In this document: positions 1-6,907 of the stretch, one piece after another | Position numbering within the stretch: position 1 is the first letter of the stretch | Layout of the letters: each line of letters opens with the position of its first letter | Assembly (NCBI GenBank): GCA_964561005.1 | Contig: CAZLNO010000122.1 | Location: 1-9,512, forward strand | Direction: 5' to 3' | Length of the DNA stretch: 9,512 nt | DNA from: CAZLNO01 sp964561005 | GTDB taxonomy: Bacteria; Pseudomonadota; Alphaproteobacteria; Kiloniellales; Rhodovibrionaceae | The notes under the pieces: generated by a model | The model's input: only the letters and a program-made list of their open reading frames with translations | What the model was told of the DNA's origin: nothing | Databases searched by the model: none | Made by a program: the position numbers and the translations under genes

Positions 1-1822
1 CCTGCGCGCAACGAGTTTCCTGATCACCGACGGCGTGCTGCCCTCCAACGAGGGGCGCGGCTACGTGCTGCGCCGGATCATGCGCCGGGCCATGCGCCAC
101 GTGCACAAGCTGGGCGTGCGCGAGCCCATGATGTGGCGCCTGGTGCCGGAGCTGGTGGCGGAGATGGGCGGCCACTTCGCCGAGCTGCGCCGGGCGGAGG
201 CGCTGGTGACCGAGACGCTGAAGCTGGAGGAGAGCCGCTTCCAGGAGACCCTGGACCGCGGCCTCAAGCTGCTGGCCGAGGAGACTCGCCACCTGGGCGA
301 GGGCGGCACGCTGCCCGGCGAGGTCGCCTTCAAGCTCTATGACACCTACGGTTTCCCGCTGGACCTGACGCGCGACATCCTGCGCGGCCAGGGCCTCGAA
401 CTGGACGAGCGGGGTTTCCAGGCGGCCATGGAACGCCAGCGGGCGGCGGCGCGCAAGGCCTGGGCCGGCTCCGGCGAGGCGGCGTGGGAGCAGATCTGGT
501 TTGACCTGCGCGACCACCTGGGCGCCACGGAGTTCCTGGGCTACGAGCACGACAGCGGCGAGGGCCACGTGCTGGCCATCGTCAGGCAGGGCCAGAAGCT
601 GGACGAGGCCGCCGCCGGCGAGGAGGTCGAGGTCGTCGTCAATCAGACCCCGTTCTACGGCGAGTCGGGCGGCCAGGTGGGCGACACCGGCGTCATCACC
701 GGCGAGCACGGCCGCGCGCGGGTGACCGACACGCAGAAGAAGGTGGGCGACCTGCACGTCCATCGCGTCACCGTGGAGGACGGCAGCCTCAAGGTGGGCG
801 AGGCCGTGCATCTGGACATCGACGCCGCGCGCCGGCGGCGCCTGCGCGCGCACCACTCGGCCACCCACCTGCTGCACGAGGCGCTGCGCCGGCGGCTGGG
901 CGCGCACGTGACGCAGAAGGGCTCGCTGGTCGCCCCCGACCGCCTGCGCTTCGACATCAGCCAGCCGAAGCCGCTTTCCGCCGCCGACGTCGAGGCGGTG
1001 GAGTCGGCGGTCAACGAGCGCATCCGCGCTAACACCGAGGTCACGACGCGCTTCATGACCACCGACGAGGCCATCGAGGCCGGCGCCCTGGCGCTGTTCG
1101 GCGAGAAGTACGGCGAGGAGGTGCGCGTCGTCTCCATGGGCGGCTTCGACGAGTTGGCGAACAAGCCCTACTCGATGGAGCTCTGCGGCGGCACCCATGT
1201 GCGGCGCACCGGCGACATCGGCTTTTTCAAGGTCGTGCGCGAGGAAGGCCTGGCCGCGGGCGTGCGCCGCATTGAGGCCGTCGCCCACGAGGCCGCCGAG
1301 CGCTTCGTGCACGAGGAGGAAGCGACGCTGAAGGACGCGGCCGCCGCGCTGCGCACCACGCCGGGCGAGCTGACCACCCGCGTCAACCAGCTTCTGGAGG
1401 AGCGCAAGCGCCTGGAGAGGGAGCTGGACGACACCCGCAAGAAGCTGGCCACCGGCGGGGGCGGCGCCGCCGCCGAGTCGCGCGAGATCGGCGGCGTGCG
1501 CTTCGCCAGCCGGGTCGTCGACGACGTGCCGCCCAAGGACCTCAAGCCCATGGTCGACGAGATGAAGAAGCAGCTCGGCTCCGGCGTGGCCGCCATCGCC
1601 GCGTCCTGGGACGGCAAGGCCTCGCTGGTGGTCGGCGTGAGCGACGACCTGACCGGGCGGATCAGCGCCGTCGACCTGGTGCGCGTCGGCGCGGCGCAGC
1701 TCGGCGGCAAGGGCGGCGGCGGTCGGGCCGACATGGCGCAGGCCGGCGGCCCCGACGCGAGCGCGGGGGAGAAGGCCATCGGGGCGATCTCGGAGGCCCT
1801 GTCGGAGCGGGTGGCGGCCTGA
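1..1822 (+). CDS. alaS: Alanyl-tRNA synthetase, 5'-truncated by the window edge
   Basis: Cytoplasmic class II synthetase that charges tRNA-Ala and hydrolyses mischarged Ser/Gly-tRNA-Ala. The frame is open from base 2 and runs to TGA at 1820-1822. About 606 residues are visible; family members are about 870-880 long, so roughly the first 280, with the main aminoacylation motifs, lie outside. The GTG at 35 is an internal Val codon, because conserved AlaRS sequence (LRATSFLITDG, then LPSNEGRGYVLRR) continues upstream of it. Seen in order: the tRNA-recognition region; the editing domain with FYGESGGQVGD (about 653-685) and the zinc/editing residues HSATH (HxxxH, His codons at 854 and 866) and CGGTH (CxxxH, Cys at 1184, His at 1196); a charged heptad-like linker (about 1320-1450) that may be a coiled coil; and a C-terminal DHHA1-type domain with GGKGGGGRADMAQAGG near 1705-1750. 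All editing residues are present, so the gene looks functional. The next gene starts 36 bp downstream. Confidence 0.97.
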   Translation, partial: LRATSFLITDGVLPSNEGRGYVLRRIMRRAMRHVHKLGVREPMMWRLVPELVAEMGGHFAELRRAEALVTETLKLEESRFQETLDRGLKLLAEETRHLGEGGTLPGEVAFKLYDTYGFPLDLTRDILRGQGLELDERGFQAAMERQRAAARKAWAGSGEAAWEQIWFDLRDHLGATEFLGYEHDSGEGHVLAIVRQGQKLDEAAAGEEVEVVVNQTPFYGESGGQVGDTGVITGEHGRARVTDTQKKVGDLHVHRVTVEDGSLKVGEAVHLDIDAARRRRLRAHHSATHLLHEALRRRLGAHVTQKGSLVAPDRLRFDISQPKPLSAADVEAVESAVNERIRANTEVTTRFMTTDEAIEAGALALFGEKYGEEVRVVSMGGFDELANKPYSMELCGGTHVRRTGDIGFFKVVREEGLAAGVRRIEAVAHEAAERFVHEEEATLKDAAAALRTTPGELTTRVNQLLEERKRLERELDDTRKKLATGGGGAAAESREIGGVRFASRVVDDVPPKDLKPMVDEMKKQLGSGVAAIAASWDGKASLVVGVSDDLTGRISAVDLVRVGAAQLGGKGGGGRADMAQAGGPDASAGEKAIGAISEALSERVAA

Positions 1823-1858
1823 GCGAGGGCCAGGCGCGCGGACCAGGGGGCGCAGCGC

Positions 1859-3055
1859 GTGATCCGGATCGACAGCGACAACGCCGAGGTCGCGCGGGAA
1901 CTGGACGCCCTGGCGGCGCTGGTGGCCGGGCACGGCGGCCTGCTGCACGAGGCCCTGACGATCGAGGTGCGCCGCGGGGAGCTGCGCGTCCTCTCGACCC
2001 TCCCGCCGGCGGTCTCGGACGTGGTGCTTTCGATTCCCCGCGCCTGCCTGCCCGACCTGGATGCTTCGGAACTCGACCTGAACGGCGACGACATCTGTGT
2101 CCGGCGGCACGGCGCAAAGGTGCCTGCGAGCGCGGCGCATGCCCTGGAGCACATGCTGGCCGTCTACAACCTGACCGGCAAGCTGGCCCAGCATCGCGCC
2201 GAAAGCCCTTGGTTCGCGCTGGACGACTGGCCCGAGATCGTGGCCAAGCTGGCCGCCGGCCGGCGTGGGGCGCCCAAGGTTCAGCAGTTCTACCAGGACT
2301 GGAAGGGCGTGAAGTCGGACGCGCTGCTGCTGCGCAGCTTCCTGAACACCCGCGAGTTCGGCGCCCGGTTCGACCCGGGCCAGGCGGACGCGACGCGGGT
2401 GCTGATGCCCTTCATCGACTACCTCAACCACGACGACGGCGCGATGGGCTTTCAGGGCCACGGCCGCGGGGCGGACTACGCCGTGGCCGCGCGGCACTGG
2501 CGGCGCGACGACGACAGCGCGGAATGCTTCGTGCGTTACAGCCGGCTGGACACCCTGGACGCGTTTCTGGTCTACGGTTTCCCCGACGCGAGCAGCCCGC
2601 TGCTGCGCTCGGTGCCGCTGACCATCGACCTCGGCGCGGATCGGCGCATCGACGTGGGTGCGCGCATCGGCGGCGGCAAGAAGGGAGAGGTTCCGCCCAG
2701 GATGCGCGATCTTCGCCCGCTCCTGCCGACGGTCGGTCAGCCGGAGCCGGGGCGCCTGGTGGTCAGCCACCTCTTCGTGCCGGACGCCCGACGTCCTCGC
2801 GCGCTGCGCCGTATCCTGGCCGGGGTGCTGCGCACCCTCGAGCCGGAGCTGGCGGTCGACGCGCTGGACACCCAGGTGACCACGGCGGAGCAGACCGTGC
2901 TGGAGGCCAACCGGCGGTACTATGCGGAGCTGGCGGAGCTGACGGCAAAGGCGCGGGCTCGCGCGCCGGAGACGCCCATCCTAACCGCGGTCGAGCGCGT
3001 GATCGCGCTGCAGCGCGCGAAGCTCGACGCCTACGCGGACAGGATCGCGGACTGA
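1859..3055 (+). CDS. SET-domain-like protein (LSMT/SETD3-type), putative protein-lysine methyltransferase
   Basis: 398 residues with no signal peptide or membrane segment, so probably cytoplasmic. The GTG start is supported by AGGGGG at 1845-1850, eight bases upstream. Recognition rests on SET landmarks in the right order: a degenerate N-SET-like strand ending DVVLSIPRACLP (residues 54-65; compare 'ge.ll.iP...l' in LSMT proteins); an inserted helical region (about 90-180); MPFIDYLNHD with the Asn-His pair at 190-191, which in the family contacts S-adenosylmethionine; then ECFVRYSRLDTLDAFLVYGF (222-241), matching the family pattern of a Tyr followed by the closing YGF. Residues 300-398 are mostly helical and resemble the C-terminal substrate-binding domain of LSMT-type enzymes. 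The N-terminal GxG of canonical SET domains is not clear, so catalysis is unproven and the substrate unknown. It lies 36 bp after alaS on the same strand with no visible terminator between, so the two are probably co-transcribed. A catalytically dead SET fold is an alternative. Confidence 0.65.
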   Translation: MIRIDSDNAEVARELDALAALVAGHGGLLHEALTIEVRRGELRVLSTLPPAVSDVVLSIPRACLPDLDASELDLNGDDICVRRHGAKVPASAAHALEHMLAVYNLTGKLAQHRAESPWFALDDWPEIVAKLAAGRRGAPKVQQFYQDWKGVKSDALLLRSFLNTREFGARFDPGQADATRVLMPFIDYLNHDDGAMGFQGHGRGADYAVAARHWRRDDDSAECFVRYSRLDTLDAFLVYGFPDASSPLLRSVPLTIDLGADRRIDVGARIGGGKKGEVPPRMRDLRPLLPTVGQPEPGRLVVSHLFVPDARRPRALRRILAGVLRTLEPELAVDALDTQVTTAEQTVLEANRRYYAELAELTAKARARAPETPILTAVERVIALQRAKLDAYADRIAD

Positions 3056-3085
3056 GCGCCCGCCGGCGCGCACCGGGGGGGGAAA

Positions 3086-3114
3086 TTGACACGCCGCTTC
3101 CAGCATGTCTTGCT
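3086..3114 (+). promoter_or_regulatory. Candidate sigma-70-type promoter for the dpp operon
   Basis: A perfect TTGACA lies at 3086-3091 in an AT-richer patch just after a run of eight G (3075-3082). With a 17-bp spacer the -10 position is CTTGCT (3109-3114), a poor match; an 18-bp spacer gives TTGCTT. This is the only good -35 box seen in the 172-bp gap before dppA. If used, transcription would start near 3121 and leave a leader of about 105 nt. The weak -10 may mean an activator is needed, or that the promoter lies elsewhere. Confidence 0.35.
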
Positions 3115-3131
3115 TTGAAGGTCCAAGGCCC

Positions 3132-3180
3132 TCGTGGAACGTCATTCCGCGAAAGGTCCCCGGTGCGAAGATTGGCACCG
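3132..3180 (+). promoter_or_regulatory. Two small hairpins in the presumed dppA leader
   Basis: Hairpin 1 pairs 3132-3139 with 3145-3152 (TCGTGGAA / TTCCGCGA, eight pairs including one G-U, loop CGTCA). Hairpin 2 pairs CGGTGC (3161-3166) with GCACCG (3175-3180) around an eight-base loop. Both lie between the candidate promoter and the dppA ribosome-binding site, which they leave free. They could be operator half-sites or leader RNA structure. No known riboswitch was recognised, and chance is possible at this GC content. Confidence 0.3.
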
Positions 3181-3214
3181 ATCCGAAGGCATCCGCGACA
3201 GGGATCGTCGAGAC

Positions 3215-3221
3215 AGGGAGG
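3215..3221 (+). promoter_or_regulatory. Ribosome-binding site that fixes the dppA start
   Basis: AGGGAGG, near-perfect SD, six bases before GTG 3228. The frame is also open upstream to an ATG at 3105, but that start has no SD and would put 41 unrelated residues before an obvious signal peptide. The GTG gives a signal peptide starting MKRTLLAAA, so it is preferred. Confidence 0.9.
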
Positions 3222-3227
3222 ATTCGA

Positions 3228-4823
3228 GTGAAACGAACGCTGTTGGCGGCCGCGACGGTCGCCGGCCTGGCGCTGAGCGCGGGAAGCGCGGCCCAGGCGA
3301 AGACGCTGGTCTACTGTTCCGAGGGCAGCCCGGAGGGGTTCAATCCGGCCTTGTACACCGCCGGCACCACCTTCGACGCCTCCTCGCGACAGATCTTCGA
3401 CGGCCTGGTGGGCTTCAAGCGCGGCACCACGCAGATCGAACCGCTGCTGGCCGAGTCCTGGGAGGTGTCCGACGACGGTCTGGTCTACACCTTCCATCTG
3501 CGCGAGGGGGTGACGTGGCACACCACGGACAACTTCACGCCGACGCGAGAGTTCAACGCCGACGACGTGCTCTACACCTTCCGCCGCCAGATGAATCCGG
3601 ATCATCCCTTCCACGAGGTCTCCGGCGGCACCTACGAATACTTCAACGCGATGTCGATGGGCGAACTGATCGATCGCATCGAGAAGGTGGATGATTACAC
3701 GGTCAAGTTCCACCTGACGCGGCCGGAGGCACCCTTTATCGCCAACCTGGGCATGGACTTCGCGTCCATCCAGTCGAAGGAGTATGCCGACAAGATGATG
3801 GCTGCCGGCACGCCGGAGAAGGTGGACCTGCAGCCGGTGGGCACCGGGCCGTTCCAGCTCGTGCAGTACCGCAAGGACGCGGTGATCCGCTACAAGGCGC
3901 ACCCGGACTACTGGCGCGGCAAGGCGGCGATCGACAACCTGATCTTCGCCATCACGCCGGACAACTCGGTACGCTGGCAGAAGCTGCGCGCTGGCGAGTG
4001 CCACGTGATGCCCTATCCCAACCCGGCCGACCTCGACGCCATGCGCGCGAACGAGGACATCGAGCTGATGAGCCAGGAAGGCCTGAACGTCGGCTATCTG
4101 GCCTTCAACACCAAGAAGGAGCCCTTCGGCAACGTCAAGGTACGCCAGGCGCTGAACATGGCCGTCAACAAGCAGGCCATCATCGACGCGGTGTTCCAGG
4201 GCGCGGGCAAGATCGCCAAGAATCCCATCCCGCCGACCATTTGGTCCTACAACGAGGACGTGGAGGACTATCCCTACGATCCGGAAAAGGCGCGGGCGCT
4301 GCTCGAGGAGGCCGGCTACGGCGACGGCTTCGAGACCGACATCTGGGCGATGCCGGTGCAGCGGCCCTACAATCCCAACGCGCGGCGCATGGCCGAGCTG
4401 ATCCAGTCGGACTGGGCGAAAGTGGGCGTCGAGGCGGAGATCGTCTCCTACGAATGGGGCGAGTACCTGGCCCGCACCCGGCGCGGCGAGCACCAGACCG
4501 TGCTGCTGGGCTGGACCGGCGACAACGGCGACCCGGACAACTTCCTCTACGTCCTGCTGGGCTGCGATGCGGTGGATGGCGCCAACCGCGCGCGCTGGTG
4601 TTACGAGCCCTTCAACGACCTGCTGGTCGAGGCCAAGCAGACCACCGACCGCGACAAGCGCACGGAACTGTACGAAGAGGCCCAGGTGGTCTTCAAGGAA
4701 CAGGCGCCCTGGATCACCATCGCGCACTCGATCGTCTTCGAGCCCGTGCGCAACGAGGTCGAGAACTACAAGATCGACCCGCTGGGCGGGCACGTCTTCT
4801 ACGGCGTCGACCTCGCGGAGTAG
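3228..4823 (+). CDS. dppA: Periplasmic dipeptide-binding protein of the Dpp ABC transporter
   Basis: 531-residue precursor of the SBP_bac_5 (cluster C) family; it captures dipeptides in the periplasm and delivers them to DppBC. A Sec signal peptide (KR, hydrophobic core, AQA at 22-24) gives a mature start of KTLVYCSEGSPEGFNP, essentially that of enterobacterial DppA as I remember it. Other near-identical stretches are ALNMAVNKQAI, WAMPVQRPYNPNARRMAE and GWTGDNGDPDNF. In mature numbering, residues important in E. coli DppA fall at the same positions: Cys6 and Cys234 (one disulfide), Arg355 (dipeptide carboxylate) and Asp408 (dipeptide amino group). A second pair, Cys422 and Cys434, corresponds to 422/435. 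This argues for true dipeptide binding rather than oligopeptide or nickel binding. Some family members also take up haem or 5-aminolevulinate; that is not testable here. It is the first gene of dppABCDF, set apart from dppB by hairpins. GTG start; see its RBS entry. Confidence 0.96.
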   Translation: MKRTLLAAATVAGLALSAGSAAQAKTLVYCSEGSPEGFNPALYTAGTTFDASSRQIFDGLVGFKRGTTQIEPLLAESWEVSDDGLVYTFHLREGVTWHTTDNFTPTREFNADDVLYTFRRQMNPDHPFHEVSGGTYEYFNAMSMGELIDRIEKVDDYTVKFHLTRPEAPFIANLGMDFASIQSKEYADKMMAAGTPEKVDLQPVGTGPFQLVQYRKDAVIRYKAHPDYWRGKAAIDNLIFAITPDNSVRWQKLRAGECHVMPYPNPADLDAMRANEDIELMSQEGLNVGYLAFNTKKEPFGNVKVRQALNMAVNKQAIIDAVFQGAGKIAKNPIPPTIWSYNEDVEDYPYDPEKARALLEEAGYGDGFETDIWAMPVQRPYNPNARRMAELIQSDWAKVGVEAEIVSYEWGEYLARTRRGEHQTVLLGWTGDNGDPDNFLYVLLGCDAVDGANRARWCYEPFNDLLVEAKQTTDRDKRTELYEEAQVVFKEQAPWITIAHSIVFEPVRNEVENYKIDPLGGHVFYGVDLAE

Positions 4824-4842
4824 GCGCCGCTTTGGCCCAAGA

Positions 4843-4874
4843 GCCCCGCGTTGCCGGAACCGGCGGCGCGGGGC
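4843..4874 (+). promoter_or_regulatory. Long GC-rich intercistronic hairpin behind dppA
   Basis: GCCCCGCG (4843-4850) pairs perfectly with CGCGGGGC (4867-4874). Two possible G-U pairs (4851-4852 with 4865-4866) and GCCG/CGGC (4853-4856 with 4861-4864) extend this to a continuous 14-bp stem with loop GAAC. It starts 20 bases after the dppA stop. No T run follows, so a strong intrinsic terminator is unlikely. In ABC operons such structures commonly stabilise the binding-protein mRNA or cause partial termination; that role here is inferred. Confidence 0.6.
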
Positions 4875-4880
4875 CGGATG

Positions 4881-4895
4881 GCCGTCCTTGACGGC
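4881..4895 (+). promoter_or_regulatory. Second small hairpin in the dppA-dppB gap
   Basis: GCCGTC (4881-4886) pairs with GACGGC (4890-4895) around loop CTT, six bases after the larger hairpin. The tandem arrangement suggests an mRNA-processing or stabilising element, but a six-pair stem could arise by chance in this GC-rich sequence. Confidence 0.35.
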
Positions 4896-4934
4896 ACACC
4901 TCCAGCCTGTTGCATTCCGCCGCCGACAAGCCTG

Positions 4935-4940
4935 AAGAGG
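4935..4940 (+). promoter_or_regulatory. Poorly spaced ribosome-binding site of dppB
   Basis: AAGAGG lies 13 bases before GTG 4954, longer than the usual 5-9. No in-frame start codon lies between them. An ATG at 4984 would remove ten residues that match the DppB N-terminus (MLRFVATRL against MLQFILRRL, recalled). The GTG is kept, and weak initiation may lower permease synthesis relative to DppA. Confidence 0.5.
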
Positions 4941-4953
4941 ATCATTCGCCGCC

Positions 4954-5964
4954 GTGCTCCGCTTCGTCGCCACGCGCCTGGCCATGCTGATCCCCACCTT
5001 CCTGGGGGTCACGGTCGTGTCCTTTGGCCTGATCCGCCTGATCCCCGGCGACCCGGTGGAGCTGCTGGCCGGCGAGCGCGGCGTCTCGGCCGAGCGCCAC
5101 GCGCGGCTGCTGCGCGAGATGGGGCTCGACCGACCGCTGCACGAGCAGTACCTGACGTACCTCTGGGAGTTGTTCCAGGGCGACCTCGGCCTGTCGATCC
5201 GCACCAAGACGCCGGTGCTGGAGGAGTTCTTCACGCTGTTTCCGGCGACCTTGGAGCTGTCGGTCACCGCCCTGCTGTTCGCCGCCGTCGTGGGGCTGCC
5301 CGCCGGCATCCTGGCCGGGGTGCGGCGCGGCCGGGTGATCGACCACACCGTGATGACGGTCTCGCTGACTGGCTATTCCATGCCGATCTTCTGGTGGGGC
5401 CTGCTGCTGATCATCCTGTTCTCCGGCACGCTGGGCTGGACGCCGGTGTCCGGGCGCATGTCGGTGATGTTCTTCGTCGAGCCGATCACCGGCTTCCTGC
5501 TGCTGGACACGGCGCTGCAGGGCAACTGGGAGGCCTTCCGCTCGGCGGCGCATCATCTGGTTCTGCCGGCGGTGGTGCTGGGCACCATCCCGATGGCGGT
5601 GATCGCCCGCCAGACCCGCTCGGCGATGATCGAGGTGCTGGGCGAGGACTACGTGCGCACCGCCCGCGCCAAGGGCCTGCCGCCCTGGCGGGTGATCGGC
5701 CTGCACGCGCTGCGCAACGCGCTGATACCCGTGATCACCGTGATCGGCCTGCAGGTGGGGCTGCTGTTCTCCGGCGCCATTTTGACGGAGACGATCTTTT
5801 CCTGGCCGGGCATCGGCAAGTGGCTGATCGATTCCATCCACCGCCGCGACTATCCCAGCGTCCAGGGCGGCATCCTGCTGGTCGCGACGACGGTGATGCT
5901 GGTCAACCTGCTGGTCGACCTGCTCTACGGCCTGATCAACCCCCGCATCCGGCATGCCAGGTGA
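4954..5964 (+). CDS. dppB: Dipeptide ABC transporter permease DppB
   Basis: 336-residue inner-membrane permease; with DppC it forms the channel through which DppA-delivered dipeptides pass. The length fits the family (about 339 in E. coli). About six hydrophobic segments are seen: residues 8-30, 98-122, 133-156, 196-217, 253-280 and 303-326. The cytoplasmic EAA loop that docks on the ATPases is at 231-248 (EDYVRTARAKGLPPWRVI). Typical DppB stretches include MIPGDPVE-like LIPGDPVELLAGERG (29-43), LTGYSMPIFWWG (138-149), LTETIFSWPGIGKWLID (277-293) and the C-terminal NPRIRH. The GTG start is chosen by homology; its SD is weakly spaced. The stop codon is four bases before the dppC start, so translation is probably coupled. 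Assignment as DppB rather than OppB or GsiC rests on the complete dpp context and on DppA. Confidence 0.95.
   Translation: MLRFVATRLAMLIPTFLGVTVVSFGLIRLIPGDPVELLAGERGVSAERHARLLREMGLDRPLHEQYLTYLWELFQGDLGLSIRTKTPVLEEFFTLFPATLELSVTALLFAAVVGLPAGILAGVRRGRVIDHTVMTVSLTGYSMPIFWWGLLLIILFSGTLGWTPVSGRMSVMFFVEPITGFLLLDTALQGNWEAFRSAAHHLVLPAVVLGTIPMAVIARQTRSAMIEVLGEDYVRTARAKGLPPWRVIGLHALRNALIPVITVIGLQVGLLFSGAILTETIFSWPGIGKWLIDSIHRRDYPSVQGGILLVATTVMLVNLLVDLLYGLINPRIRHAR
5959..5964 (+). promoter_or_regulatory. Ribosome-binding site that fixes the dppC start
   Basis: AGGTGA spans the dppB stop codon and lies four bases before ATG 5969. An in-frame ATG at 5954, inside dppB, would add five residues (MPGDA) but has no SD of its own. 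The 5969 start is therefore preferred. Confidence 0.65.
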
Positions 5965-5968
5965 CGCG

Positions 5969-6895
5969 ATGACCGTCGAGGCCGAACCCCTCCGTCCCGA
6001 CAGCGCCGAGGCCGCCGAGGCCGCGGCGAAGCCGATCCACCCGCTGCGCGAGTTCTGGTTCTACTTCCGCGAGGGCCGGGGCGCGGTGGCCGGGATGGCC
6101 GTGATCGCCATCGTGCTGGTGGTGGCGATTTTCGCCGACGTCATCGCGCCCTACGACCCCACCGCGCAGTACCGCGACCACCTGCTGCAGCCGCCGTTCT
6201 GGGCGGAAGGGGGCAGCCTGGCCTTCCCCCTGGGCACCGACGCGGTGGGCCGCGACATCCTCTCGCGCATCATGCACGGCGCGCGCTTTTCCATGATCAT
6301 CGGCCTCGTCGTGGTGACGCTGTCGCTCTCGGTGGGCATCGGCCTGGGGCTGGTCGCGGCCTTCTTCCGCGGGGTGGCCGAGGCGCTGATCATGCGGCTG
6401 ATGGACATCCTGCTGGCGCTGCCCAGCCTGCTGCTGGCGATCGTGGTGGTGGCGATCCTGGGGCCGGGGCTGTTCAACGCCATGCTGGCGATCGCCCTGG
6501 TCTACCTGCCGCACTTCGCGCGCCTGACCCGGGCCACGGCGATCGGGGAGATGTCGCGCGACTATGTGACGGCCAGCCGCGTGGCCGGCGCCGCACTGCC
6601 GCGGCTGATGTTCCTGACGGTGCTGCCCAACTGCCTGCCGCCGCTGATCGTCCAGGCGACGCTGGCGTTCTCCTCGGCGATCCTGGACGCGGCGGCCCTG
6701 GGCTTCCTGGGCCTGGGCGCGCAGCCGCCGATGCCGGAGTGGGGCAGCATGCTGGCCGAGGCGCGGGAGTTCGTGCTGCGCGCCTGGTGGGTGGTCACCT
6801 TTCCGGGGCTGGCGATCCTGATCACGGTCCTGTCCTTCAACCTCATGGGCGACGGCCTGCGCGACGCCCTGGACCCGAAGCTGAAGCGCAGCTAG
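5969..6895 (+). CDS. dppC: Dipeptide ABC transporter permease DppC
   Basis: 308 residues from ATG 5969 (313 if ATG 5954 is used); the family is about 300. Second half of the membrane channel, partner of DppB. A cytoplasmic, Ala/Glu-rich N-terminus leads to HPLREFWFYFREGRGAVAG (24-42) and the first membrane segment (about 38-60). The conserved FPLGTDAVGRDILSRIMHGARFS block (86-108) precedes further hydrophobic segments at about 108-132, 143-165, 168-186, 226-250 and 277-297. The EAA loop lies near 193-210 (GEMSRDYVTASRVAGAALP); it has lost the usual 'AKGLG' wording but keeps Gly207. GLGAQPPMPEWGSML (248-262) and the terminal LMGDGLRDALDPKL are standard for OppC/DppC permeases. It starts four bases after dppB, and its TAG stop lies within the SD of dppD. 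Confidence 0.95.
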   Translation: MTVEAEPLRPDSAEAAEAAAKPIHPLREFWFYFREGRGAVAGMAVIAIVLVVAIFADVIAPYDPTAQYRDHLLQPPFWAEGGSLAFPLGTDAVGRDILSRIMHGARFSMIIGLVVVTLSLSVGIGLGLVAAFFRGVAEALIMRLMDILLALPSLLLAIVVVAILGPGLFNAMLAIALVYLPHFARLTRATAIGEMSRDYVTASRVAGAALPRLMFLTVLPNCLPPLIVQATLAFSSAILDAAALGFLGLGAQPPMPEWGSMLAEAREFVLRAWWVVTFPGLAILITVLSFNLMGDGLRDALDPKLKRS

Positions 6896-6907
6896 GAGCG
6901 CCCGGCG

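Noticed and set aside
35..37. GTG at 35 as the start of alaS
   Set aside because: Conserved AlaRS residues continue in frame upstream to the window edge, so the gene is cut by the edge rather than starting here.
1823..1858. Possible promoter or terminator between alaS and the SET-like gene
   Set aside because: The 36-bp gap holds only a GC-rich stretch and the SD at 1845-1850; no -35/-10 pair or hairpin with a T run is visible.
3056..3069. GCGCC/GGCGC hairpin directly after the SET-like gene as a terminator
   Set aside because: Only five pairs with a four-base loop and no T run; expected often by chance at this GC content. Termination before dppA therefore stays unproven.
3105..3227. Longer DppA start at ATG 3105
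   Set aside because: It lacks an SD, would bury the signal peptide 41 residues in, and overlaps the candidate promoter. The GTG at 3228 has a near-perfect SD.
2763..5348. 861-codon open frame on the minus strand opposite the SET-like gene, dppA and dppB
   Set aside because: Its translation is low-complexity, rich in Arg, Ala, Val and His, and its length follows from the strong third-position G/C bias of the plus-strand genes. It crosses three gene boundaries and resembles no known protein.
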